Source: Epiperipatus broadwayi (lineage: Eukaryota > Onychophora > Udeonychophora > Euonychophora > Peripatidae). Taken from it: a DNA stretch of 64,000 bases. The position numbers and the translations under genes were made by a program. The notes beneath the pieces are model-generated. The model made no database searches. It was not told the DNA's origin and saw only the letters and a program-made list of their open reading frames with translations. The stretch covers positions 2,957,420 to 3,021,419 of the forward strand of contig JAQFVV010012510.1 in NCBI GenBank assembly GCA_028023455.1, given 5' to 3'. Positions 22,385 through 32,817 of the stretch are shown piece after piece. Within the stretch, counting starts at the first letter, position 1. Every line of letters begins with the position of its first letter.

Positions 22385-24142
22385 TGAAACAAGAACACTG
22401 TTTCACGTGTGTATTTATTCTAAGAGCTAGTTACCCTCCCACCTTAAGAAAATGGCAAATGTATAAAAAAAGTCGATCTTATATTTTTTCTAGAAAAATA
22501 TAGCAAAAAGTTTAGTTTATGACTTTACAAGAAAATCATTATTTTCTATAATTGAGAAAAGAAAATAATAAAGATAAATCATTATTGATTTTATAGATTT
22601 AAATTACAATATAATTTAAATATATCACTCGTATTTATTTAAAGCTGCATTTATTAAAAATATTACATTTTCAATTTTTGGAACGATGTTGTCAGATAAA
22701 ATGTGATAATAGCTTAAGGCAGTCTTAATAAATTGGAATTTGAAAACACATAGCCAAATAATTTAAAAAAGCGGTCTTCTACCACCAAAAAGAATAGCCA
22801 ATGAGCTGGGGGAAATGGCACAAATATGGATGAAAACAAACCACCAACACCAATTGAAGCAGGCGTCATAACAAAGGCGCTTCGCTCGTCCCTTCTCCCA
22901 CTCCTACCCTCTACCTTTTTACCCCTTTCTGTGTTAAATTTTACCAAAATTTTTTTATTGGGGTTTGGGTTTTTTTTGGGGTGGGGGGGGGGGTGGGGGG
23001 GGGGATCTTTTTTGGGGGGGGTAAAGAGAATCCATTCTGATAAGCAGAAAGTATAAATAGGTTGAAAAATTTGGATTATGAGACAGTGAGTGTTTATTTT
23101 TATCAGTTTTACTAAATAAAGCAAGACAGAAAAATCAAAAACTTAACCATGAAGAAACAATTTAACATGTGCGGTTGACCTGCATTTTTCTCTTCATCCA
23201 TAATCATGAAGTAAGCTCCAGCCTGTCTACTGTGCCATTCATCAAGCTCCCATTGGTATTGAAAGAGAACAACAAGTAAAAAGGTAAGAATTAAAAAATA
23301 GTAGCAATTCAATTATTAATGCTATGATAAAAATTTTAATAAAAGAAAAAAATTAATGGAGAAATACAAAAACGTAATCTGTCTATGTTAACTAAAAAAA
23401 ATAAATATCTGAGCTATGTATCAGAACAAATAAAGTGAGATTATAAATGAAACTGTTGATGAACTTATGTATAAAAATAAACACCTGTAGCAGACCAAAT
23501 AAATATTCATGCTAGAATAATTAAATGTAAATCACAAATGCTTAACTGCATATTACTCATATTTAAATAAAATAATAAAGTTTATGTGTATGGACATACA
23601 TTTAGGTTTAACTAAATTATAAATGCTCCACAAATCTAGAATGACCAAGATTACGTGTTTACCTACCTGTAACAATTCTCAAAATAATGAAATGTGGTAT
23701 AAATCATACCTGCTTAACTGCATATACTTTGTTGGAAGGAATTGAAAATGAATTATTGTTAAATAAAATTATTGTTACTTAAAATTACTCTTAGTTGTTC
23801 AATTTAATTATTTCTTTTGTTATTGCATCACTCATCATTCAGTGCACTTCTTCATGAGAATCTCATGTCTCCTGAGATATGTCTGGCATAACTAGACCCA
23901 GGTAAGTCAGGTTGTAGTGAGATGAAACTCTAGTGGCGCCGTTTGAAAAACCAAACATAGAAATGTCTAGATGCTTCCAGCCTCTATGGTGCTACATCCT
24001 CTGATGAGCAGGAAATATTGTTGTAGGGGGGGGTTTAACATCTGCATTGGTGAATGCCAATTGATAGTTCCTTCCTGCAACATGCTCATCAGGAAATTGT
24101 TACAACAGAAGTAATAAAAAGGTTGTACAGAGTCTGGTTACA
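22385..24142 (+). repeat. Left LTR (1,758 bp)
   Basis: Nearly identical to the right LTR over long stretches. It differs by an insertion of about 158 bp (about 22,871-23,028), absent from the right copy, that contains GC-rich sequence and long G runs. It also lacks an 80-bp segment present in the right LTR at about 27,770-27,850. Inside is a pyrimidine/purine hairpin region ending in a G run (24,027-24,034). Confidence 0.8.
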
Positions 24143-24270
24143 TTTGTCGCCCTACTGTGAGGCCTTATCTAGCTAGCCTATCCATAGGCATAAGCAGATC
24201 ATGATTCTGTGATATGAGCAGTGCATATGATGCAGTGATGTGATTTATTCAAAAAGGGGGGAAAGTAAAA

Positions 24271-25400
24271 ATGAATGGCATAAATGATAGAAAACGAATA
24301 AAACAAGCATACAAAGGCTTGGAGTTAAATCATGTTATGGATGGAGAGAGAAGCTTACTAAGCCAGAAAACAAGGAAAAATGGTGAACATAGAAACTCAG
24401 AGAACAGAAAAGATTGCCATGTTAGCCCAGTTAATGGAAATGATGAAAGAAGACAACAAGAAAATAGATAAACAAATAGAAGAAGACCGTAAACAAAGAG
24501 AAGAAGAGCATAGACAAAGAGATAAACAAAGAGAAGAAGACCATAAACAAAGAGAAGAAGAGCATAGACAAAGAGATAAACAAAAAGAAGAAGAGCATAG
24601 ACAAAGAGATAAACAAAGAGAAGAAGAGCTTAGACAAAGAGATAAACAAAAAGAAGAAGAGCATAGACAAAGAGATAAACAAAGAGAAGAGCTTAGACAA
24701 AGAGATAAACAAAGAGACGAATAGCATAAACAAAGAGATAAACAAAGAGAAGAAGAGCTTAAACAGAAAGAAGAAGACAAAAGAGAATGGAAAGAACAAA
24801 TCAGAAATAATTGAAAGCCAAAATGAAAAGTTCAACCAGTTAATAAAAGAAATGTTACACATTGATATTCAAAAAGAGATGTCAGAATTGATTGAAAAAA
24901 ATAGTTTAGTGGAGGAACATGTTAAAACAGAAAAGGAGTCAGAGGATATTGTTGAATTAAAGCAAGTTGAAGAAACTTTAGAATTTCCAACCAAAGATAT
25001 TTTAAAGGAATCACAAATTGAATATCCTATTACTGATGAAGCAAAATCTGAGATTGTTAAAAAGGAAGAAATTGAAATTACAAAGGGTGATATTAAAATT
25101 GTCAGTCCACCTTCAGGAAAACTTCTAATTGTGGAATATATCTCTAAAATTGAAAAGAAAGAAACAGTATATACAGAAGCTGAGACTGAAATAGTATCAA
25201 ACACAGTAAAAGAGTTTCAAATGGATGAAAATGAATCTAATAAAGCAAAATTAAAATCTTCTGATCTTCAAGAAGATGAAAAACATGAAAATGAACATAA
25301 TCAAAAACTTAATTCTCATATAACTAAGGAACTGTCCAATATAGAAGAAAATATTTCAGAAAAATTGTCTGATATATGCTCTGAAACAGTACAGAGGTAG
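24271..25400 (+). pseudogene. Disrupted Glu/Arg/Lys-rich coiled-coil protein inside the LTR element
   Basis: Starting at ATG 24,271 (MNGINDRKRIKQ...), the protein shifts frame near 24,362-24,410 into one reading MLAQLMEMMKEDNKK, the kind of amphipathic start seen in gag-like proteins. About nine copies of an 11-residue unit EEEHRQRDKQR (33 bp in DNA) follow to about 24,780. They form a very long charged coiled coil. In one unit GAG has become TAG (24,722-24,724), and a 1-nt shift occurs near 24,810. The frame then runs from about 24,815 through ATG 24,852 to TAG 25,400, acidic and Glu/Lys-rich with no known domain. Because the LTR element has no pol, this is either its structural protein or a captured host sequence. 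I cannot tell which. The repeat DNA also opens long frames on the minus strand, which I disregard. Confidence 0.55.
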
Positions 25401-25636
25401 AAAGAGAAACCATAAATCTGAAAGAAAAGTGTGTTAGTTTTCAGCCATATATAGAAAACATAAACAAAAGCTCAATAAACTCAAATCAAAAGTACAAAAA
25501 AAGAAGTTACAAAGACAGTTATTAAAAATATACTTGCTGATGCAGGAAAAGAAACTCTCTGAAAACTCATGATTTATAGATGTGAAAAAAAAATAAGCAA
25601 CAAGAAACTTTATATAAATACAAAAAAATAATTACT

Positions 25637-25963
25637 ATGGTAGAAGAACCATTTAAAAATAAACTTTTATGTATTTCTAAAAATGAAGTACCACCATGGA
25701 AGAGGAATATAAGAAAATCTACAGATGGTGTTCATGGTAAATATTGGACCCGTGTAATTAGAAGATCAATCAGTAACAAGGATCTGCAAAGACAATATGG
25801 AAGTGAAGAAGCAAGCCACCACAGTGATGTTGAGCATGAGAAACTCCCCACAAAAAGACAATCCAGAAGTGTGTCACCTCATAATACAGAAGAGTATTAT
25901 AGGAGAACTGATCATGATCCTCAGTCTCCTAATCCAGGCTGTAATTATAATTCAGAACAATAA
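25637..25963 (+). pseudogene. Short basic frame in the LTR element interior, unassigned
   Basis: It encodes 108 residues starting MVEEPFKNKLLCISKNE, with VPPWKRNIRKSTDGVHGKYW and then RVIRRSISNKD. The W-x-x...GKYW-x-R arrangement recalls the C-terminal tail of gypsy-type integrases (basic strands ending in W-x-R-H), but this is weak. The C-terminal half is Ser/His/Asp-rich and low in hydrophobics. It lies downstream of the coiled-coil pseudogene on the same strand, with stops and A runs between them (25,401-25,636). Confidence 0.3.
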
Positions 25964-26527
25964 GATAGAGATAGCTGATGGAAGTTTGTGAGTGAGATGT
26001 AGTGATGCATGAATTTGTGTTTTTCATGTTGAGATGGGTGGATGATTGAGCAATGCCGCTTGGATGTATTGTGTTTATGATGCTCTGAAGTATATGCTCG
26101 GCACTATCCAGACCTGGATGTTGAGCTCCTACAGTAGTCCAGTGGTGTGTATATATAGGCCTCATGAATAGGCCTTGGTCTCATGAATAGACCAAATAAA
26201 TAAGCCCCTAAGACTCACAGAAGCTGAGCAGGGCTGCCTCAGTGCCAAATTTTTCCTGGCTCCTACTCTTAGTTGGATGGTCCCTCTAGGTACAAGAGAG
26301 ATAGTGCTTAAAAATGAGATATTTTCTCATGACATCATGGGGCAGTGTGTACTAGTAGTTTGGCTTGGCCATCTGCTTATTCTGGCCTTGGAGGCTACAG
26401 TTTATGAATTCACTTTTCCAGCTCATCTTTCCCATTTCATCAGCAAATCTAAAACCAGTAAAGAGAAATGACATGTATATTATGTGGAATAAAATCGTAC
26501 TTCCAGGCGATTTCATCCCAAAACATG
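25964..26527. other. 3' interior of the LTR element, non-coding
   Basis: It includes GGCCTCATGAATAGGCCTTG followed by GTCTCATGAATAGACC, and ATGAGATATTTTCTCATGAC. All of these recur in order at 44.2-44.6 kb. No protein motif was recognised. Confidence 0.6.
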
Positions 26528-26537
26528 GTGGGGGGTA
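26528..26537 (+). other. Polypurine tract
   Basis: GTGGGGGGTA sits directly before the TG that opens the right LTR (26,539), the site from which plus-strand DNA synthesis is primed in LTR elements. Confidence 0.6.
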
Positions 26538-26538
26538 A

Positions 26539-28251
26539 TGAAACAAGAACGCTACTTCATGTGTGTATTTATTCTAAGAGTTAGTTACCCTCCCACCTTA
26601 AGAAAATGGCAAATGTATAAAAAAAGTTGATCTTATATTTTTTCTAGAAAAATATAGCAAAAAGTTTAGTTTATGACTTTACAATAAAATCATTATTTTC
26701 TATAATTGAGAAAAGAAAATAATAAAGATAAATCATTATTGATTTTATAGATTTAAATTACAATATAATTTAAATATATCATTCATATTTATTTAAAGCT
26801 GCATTTATTAAAAATATTACATTTTCAATTTTTGGAACGATGTTGTCAGATAAAATGTGATAATAGCTTGAGGAAGTCTTAATAAATTGGAATTTGAAAA
26901 CACATAGCCAAATAATTTAAAAAAATGGTCTTCTATCACCAAAAAGAATAGCCAATGAGCTGGGGGAAATGGCACAAACATGGATGAAAACATACCACCA
27001 ACACCAATTGAAGCAGGCGTCATGTAAAGAGAATCCATTCTGATAAGCAGAAAGTATAAATAGGTTGAAAAATTTGGATTATGAGACAGAGAGTGTTTAT
27101 TTTTATCAGTTTTACTAAGTAAAGCAAGACAGAAAAATCAAAAACTTAACCATGAAGAAACAATTTAACATAGGCGGTTGACCTGCGTTTTTCTCTTAAT
27201 CCATAATCATGAAGTAAGCTCTAGCCTGTCTACTGTGCCATTCATCAAGCCCCCATTGGTATTGAAAGAGAACAACAAGTAAAAAGGTAAGAATTAAAAA
27301 ATAGTAGCAATTCAATTATTAATGCTATGATAAAAATTTTAATAAAAGAAAAAAATTAATGGAGAAATACAAAAACGTAATCTGTCTATGTTAACTAAAA
27401 AAAATAAATATCTGAGCTATGTATCAGAACAAATAAAGTGAGATTATAAATGAAACTGTTGATGAACTTATGTATAAAAATAAACACCTGTAGCAGACCA
27501 AATAAATATTCATGCTAGAATAATTAAATGTAAATCACAAATGCTTAACTGCATATTACTCATATTTAAATAAAATAATAAAGTTTATGTGTATGGACAT
27601 ACATTTAGGTTTGACTAAATTATAAATGCTCCACAAACCTAGAATGGCCAAAATTACATGTTTACCTACCTGTAACAAATCTCAAAATAATGAAATGTGG
27701 TATAAATCATACCTGCTTAGCTGCATATACTTTGTTGGAAGGACTTGAAAATGAATTATTGTTAGATAAACTGTTTCTGTGCTTTTTCTCATCAATGAAA
27801 TGAAAATGAGTCATCACAGGGATATGGATGAACTTTATTAGAAGGACTTGCAAATTAATTTGTTAAATAAAATTGTTGTTACCTAAAATTAATTTTAGTT
27901 ATCCAGTTGTTCAATTCTGTGTTGTTTTTATTGCATCACTCATCATTCAGTGCATATGTTCATGAGAATCTCATGCCTCCTGAGCTATGTCTGGCATAAC
28001 TAGACCTAAGTAAGTCAGGTTGTTGTGAGATGGAACTCTAGTGGCACCATTTGGAAAACCAAACATAGAAATGTCTAGATGCTTCCAGTCTCTATAATGC
28101 TACATCCTCTGATGAGCAGAAAATATTGTTGTAGGGGGGGGGGTTGACACCTGCATTGGGGAATGCCAATCGATAGTCCCTTCCTGCAACATGCTCATCA
28201 GGAAATTGTTACAACCGAGGTAATAAAGGGGTTGTACGGGGTCCGGTTACA
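26539..28251 (+). repeat. Right LTR (1,713 bp)
   Basis: Starts TGAAACAAGAACGCTACTTC, ends GTCCGGTTACA, followed by ATAT. It carries an extra segment at about 27,770-27,850 (CTGTTTCTGTGCTTTTTCTC...) relative to the left LTR and lacks that copy's 158-bp insertion. Confidence 0.8.
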
Positions 28252-28255
28252 ATAT

Positions 28256-31200
28256 ATATATATATATATATTGTACCAGTCGAAAAAACCTCCACCACCT
28301 AAACTGCAAGTCGGATCCAAACTCAGCCGAATCAAACCCAACTCACCAGCACAGATCAATGGATGATTTAAATCAACAGCACAGTGCTATGCACCAAGGA
28401 ACTAGCTCAACGGTTGGTGATGATTACAGACCCCTGAACTGACATTAATATCGAATAATAAACTAACTAAAGATAATTTTAAGTCGAATCATATGTATAT
28501 GTTCGGGTTGCCAACACAGACAGTGAGCATTAACAGTAAAATAATTATTGAATAAAAGAATTAAGAAACCAAATGTGTTTATAAAATATTTTAATAATAA
28601 TAGTAATAGTTTTGTTCAATTTTTAAATGATAACTATATTGATTACCTCTAGTCCTTAAACAGAGTTTATAATTATAATAAGAATGGCAGTTCCTATTAT
28701 ATGCCAACAAGTATTATGCAATATTATGGAAGTCTATATGTCTATGCTCCCAACAAGAAAATAAAGGCAGATAAAGGTATTCAGTGGTGATGGAAATTAT
28801 TATTCTAATTTTATACGAAAGAATGTGAGATTTATTTTCACATTCGCAAATCCATTCATGAAGAGCAAGATACATATTTAGGGCATAACTTTAACATTTG
28901 TTACAAAACTTATTTAATTTGACATAACTGAGAATTTGTTCGACTTTAATGAAATCACTTCATTGTGAATTACGAGCATAAGAGCGGGCTTTACTGGAAC
29001 AGAGAGGTAACGGTGCTAATGAATTATGATCTATAAAATGAACATGAAAGATAATAGCTGGTCGGTGATTTAAGTAGTATGGTGTCTTGTATTTGACAAG
29101 TCTTACTGCCTTTTAAGGAAATGTGGAACATGGGAAAAGCCAGGCCGAGTCATAACTATAAACCTTTGGTGTTTCGAATATAATATAAGCGGGGAGGAAG
29201 TGCTTTCTTCCTCTATAATTTAAAATAACAATAATATTACCACCGACAAGCCTACAAAGTGGAAGATTGTCCTACATCAGCAATGTTCGAAGATGATGAC
29301 TTGATAGTCACCGTTTGAATAATAAAACTCAATTTATTATAGAATGCTCTACATGATGACTTGATCAAATTAATTAAAGTCAAACGAGCTTTTAACTAAA
29401 ACTATTTTAAAGCATTTATAAAATTATATTAATTATGCCCCAAACATCGTGCCCTCCCTGAATCTTAATAGAAAGTAACAGAAATTTGAATTAGAATATA
29501 TTTAGTTGATTCCTTTATTGGCCCTTTTGCAAAAATATTTTAAGATCATAAATATGGATATATAAACATTTATAAATTACATAAAGGAGCCAGGGACATA
29601 GGTTAGAAATGGAGCTAATAATTTATTATTAGCCAATTATAAAAATAACAAACATTTAATAATTTCTTTTGACTCGATGACTGATAGAACTGTATAAATC
29701 TTGTTCTAATGGGCAAGAAGTACTATCAGACTTAATATTATATTATTTGCATAAGGCGGATGGAATAAAGGAGCTCATCGAGTCGAAGGATTATTGGCAT
29801 ATAATTAAAAATAAACAACATTAATAAATCACTCAATAAATATATATAATACAGTAAATGAACCACCATTGTAAGAAAGGAAAATTAAATCTAAGGACTA
29901 GAGATTGAGAGAATTACTATATAATTTAAAATAGCATAGATAAAAGAAAGTTTTGTACAGATTGTTACATTAATAAATGAGAAGAGCTTTTAAAGGGAGT
30001 GTAAAGTAAAGTTTGGAAACTGGCCAGAAAGTTATGGTTCATTATGGAAATATATTACCATTTCTTCTGGGGCTGGTTCCTTAGTTTACACATCCGAGTT
30101 GGTAAAACATAGGCGCACATTTGGTAAATTACTTGAATAGTATTTTGATTGATTTTGTCATGATTTTGGCAGCATGATTGGTCCGGAAAAGGTTTAGCAA
30201 CTTCATTGAAGATTTTCAGGGAACTTCAGGCACAGTAGCCAGATTTCTGATGTTTAGCCCCTCACCATGATAGAAACACTATTTAAATTCATAATTTTAA
30301 AATGCACAGAGTTTAATGGTACTTCTCTAAAACAAAGATGGCTTCTCCCCTTCTCCAAACTCTTCAGAGCTATTTATACTGTGTCTGATGCATTCAGGCT
30401 AGCGCTTCTTTCATTTTCAATGTTACAAGTTTTTACTAATTGATTTTAGATACATTCCTTTGATACGGCTTTTAAACTCATTAACTTGAATTCATTTTCT
30501 AATTAGAAAATGAATTTTTAAAATCAGAAAAATGATTTTAATTAGGAAATCCTTACATTTTAAATACTTATCTTTTTTTCTAATTAATAAAACTTTACCC
30601 ATTGTTTTTGGAAAGAGAAAATCTGAAAGCTTATCGAAAGAATGTAGCTTTTAATCACTAAAATTTGAACAGATTATTTAAAAGTAAAATAAACATTCCC
30701 GACTCAATGAAACTTTAGGATGACTATATATGTTTAAATATTTATAAATATATACGCACAATCCATGCAGTTATAATATATATAAATTCATGAATAATTT
30801 TATCATGAATCTATTAAGAGCATTGATTAATTTAAACCTTAAACTAGTTAATTTTAATACACATTTATATAATAGTTTTTTCTTTAAGAAAACTAGCCGT
30901 ATAAAGCCCCATTGCATTGGAAATTTAAGGTTAGTACTAGGGTTTGAAGTGGGCTTCTGGCTAGATGTCATGAAGCTAGGATCGAACTCAATCTGTCTGC
31001 TTCAATATATATATATATATATAATGTTTTAGAGATTTGATAATTAAAGAAAATTTTAAATTATTTCATATTGTTAAATTTTTATAATTTAAAATTCAAT
31101 TTAAAATATTTTTGACTCTCATAAATATTGAACTATTAAATTGATTAAACTGAGTAAAGAGCTTGGCTATTTGTGAGCCTCCAACAAATTAAAATACGGC

Positions 31201-31920
31201 ATGGAAACCCCTAATATATATCTTTTTTAGAACGTGTATGCTGATAGACCAAGTTATGAAAGTCTAAACTTAGTTTATCTCAAAAATTGAATTGTCTATA
31301 TTTAAATGTATATCATAAAACTAATTTTACCTCTTCTACACACGTATGTATCTAGAATACAAAAATATGACTTTTTGCTACATATTTTCATAATACCTCT
31401 TAAAATTTAGAATATATGTACATTTGATTAACACAATAAGTCACATTTAAATTTGATAGATTTTTTTACTTTAGTACTTTTAATTATATTTGAAGCAATC
31501 TACTAGGTCTTTATTTTAGATTGGGGTGGGTTTTTTCTTTACTTTTATTCCATTAGAAAAGTCTTTCCTGCTTGAGAGAAACAGAAAGAAAAAAAAATAT
31601 TTCTTACCAAGCCAGTTTGAATTTTTCACGTTTTTCTTTCATGTTTTATCTTCTATATAAAAATAATTAAATGTTTCATAAACTTAATAATTGAATGGCT
31701 ATTTTAGTTCGATAGAGGTCAACTATCTAAAACAAATCCTAAACTTGATGGGAAATGTTTGGTTATTTGAAAAAACTTTTAACCATCACCTATGTTCGAA
31801 TTCTACGTCATGAGTCTGGTATTCTAAGTCATAGATGTAGTAATTAGATACATCAATATGATAACTATATTAATTTGAAAAAATGTAGTTTTTTTCCTTG
31901 TTACATTTTTATTTATAAGT
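28256..31920. other. 3.7-kb region without a recognised gene
   Basis: A TA run adjoins the LTR (28,252-28,271). 28,270-28,440 is richer in G+C and reads YQSKKPPPPKLQVGSKLSR in one frame, without family resemblance or clear splice context. 28,970-29,200 is also less AT-rich. 30,880-31,000 contains GGATCGAACTC, faintly tRNA-like. Nothing firm. Confidence 0.45.
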
Positions 31921-31924
31921 GTTA

Positions 31925-32040
31925 ATCTTCCTCCATTCACAACTTTGACACAATCCTTTCTAGATAAATACAATAATGATTATCACTAATCATTTATTAA
32001 ACTAGAGATTATCTCTAGCCCATTTCAGTCATCAATTAGC
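31925..32040. repeat. Dispersed repeat shared with 63.8-63.9 kb
   Basis: CTTCCTCCATTCACAACTTT, GATAAATACAATAATGATTAT and ATTATCTCTAGC occur in the same order and spacing at 63,790-63,890. Family unknown. Confidence 0.65.
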
Positions 32041-32444
32041 ATAAATAGAACACTGTATTGATGCTCCAATAAAATTTAGTGCTTTGCAGTTTACCAAACC
32101 GTGGCCAGTAGTTTAAACATGATTTGGTTCTCTGTTTGCATATCTAGCACTAAATAATCAAATTCTAATTTCTTGGGCTAATGAATAGTTGTAATAAAAT
32201 GTGGCAAAACAGAGCAAATGCTAAAAAATGTAAATTATGGTATTAAATTTGGAAAGCATTCATAACTTTTGGCACAATTTCTAAATTTTTATTGTCAGAT
32301 AATCAAAGTTTTTATAGACATTTTTTATAAATAAACCTTATAAGACCACTTATCAGGAAAAACAGCAAATACAAATTCATAATTAATAGCTATTCATCAA
32401 TATTGATCATTGATTTGATTATAATCTTGTAAACTTAGTCACAA

Positions 32445-32745
32445 AACATGTTTATTAAACAGGCAAAACTCTCCATACAGTAGTGCCATCCTGTGCCAAC
32501 AATAGTAATCAATGGATGCTAGAAGGCTTGTGCATAAAATCCCCATCTAGTGCCTATTCATCCAATATCCCCAGATTAGTTTCTGGCTTGTGGCCTTCAT
32601 CAGTGGGGAGCCTTGGATCTGAGAGCACTGCATCCATTGATTACTCTGGTTGGCACAGAGTGGCACTACTATATGGAGAGTTTTGCCTGTTTAATAACAG
32701 TTATGTGCTGGCATAAGATATGGTGATCATGTGATGTTTAGTTTT
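32445..32745. repeat. R2 family palindrome
   Basis: The outer arms, AACAGGCAAAACTCTCCATA and its mirror TATGGAGAGTTTTGCCTGTT, enclose one R2 internal module. It ends in TGATCATGTGATGTTTA. It contains the best-paired R2 hammerhead-like helix I. Confidence 0.8.
32560..32618 (-). ncRNA. Hammerhead-like motif, R2 copy with compensated helix I
   Basis: On the minus strand, CUGAUGA is at 32,603-32,597, helix II is GGC/GCC with loop CACAA, and GAAA is at 32,583-32,580. The triplet is AUC, ending at 32,574. Inner helix I is UCCCCA (32,609-32,604) with UGGGGA (32,573-32,568), fully Watson-Crick where the 6.4-kb copy has a G-U. Outer helix I is AUCCAA with UUGGAU (32,618-32,613 and 32,565-32,560). The 10.1/11.1 position is A/A, as in all R2 copies, and helix III has decayed (ACUAAU). 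Confidence 0.45.
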
Positions 32746-32817
32746 AAAACATGTTTTTTTTTATGTTTTTCTAACAACTTCTATAAGTTGGCTTTCCAAA
32801 GAGATAATGTCATCCAG

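Larger units (their letters stand above)
22385..28251 (+). mobile_element. Non-autonomous LTR retrotransposon-like element (5.9 kb)
   Basis: Two long direct repeats (22,385-24,142 and 26,539-28,251) begin TGAAACAAGAAC and end GGTTACA, the TG...CA termini of LTRs. ATAT abuts both outer ends (22,381-22,384 and 28,252-28,255), fitting a 4-bp target duplication, though the right flank is itself a TA run. A polypurine tract GGTGGGGGGT lies 3 bp before the right LTR. The 2.4-kb interior has a disrupted coiled-coil frame (24,271-25,400) and a second frame (25,637-25,963). I see no protease, reverse transcriptase, RNase H or clear integrase, so replication in trans is inferred. Part of the interior recurs without LTRs at 44.2-44.6 kb. 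The TTTGTCGCCC just after the left LTR is the expected primer-binding position, but I cannot match it to a tRNA. Confidence 0.75.

Noticed and set aside
24001-24020. CTGATGAGCAGGAAAT in the LTR as a hammerhead core
   Set aside because: Only four bases lie between CUGAUGA and GAAA, so no helix II can form. The inverse CTGATGAGCATG nearby also lacks a proper GAAA junction.
24397-24862. Minus-strand Ser/Leu/Cys-rich frames of 127 and 143 residues
   Set aside because: Antisense shadows of the 33-bp repeat encoding the charged coiled coil on the plus strand.
28256-28370. Exon reading YQSKKPPPPKLQVGSKLSR
   Set aside because: The frame is joined across a TA run to LTR sequence, has no family match, and no splice context supports it.
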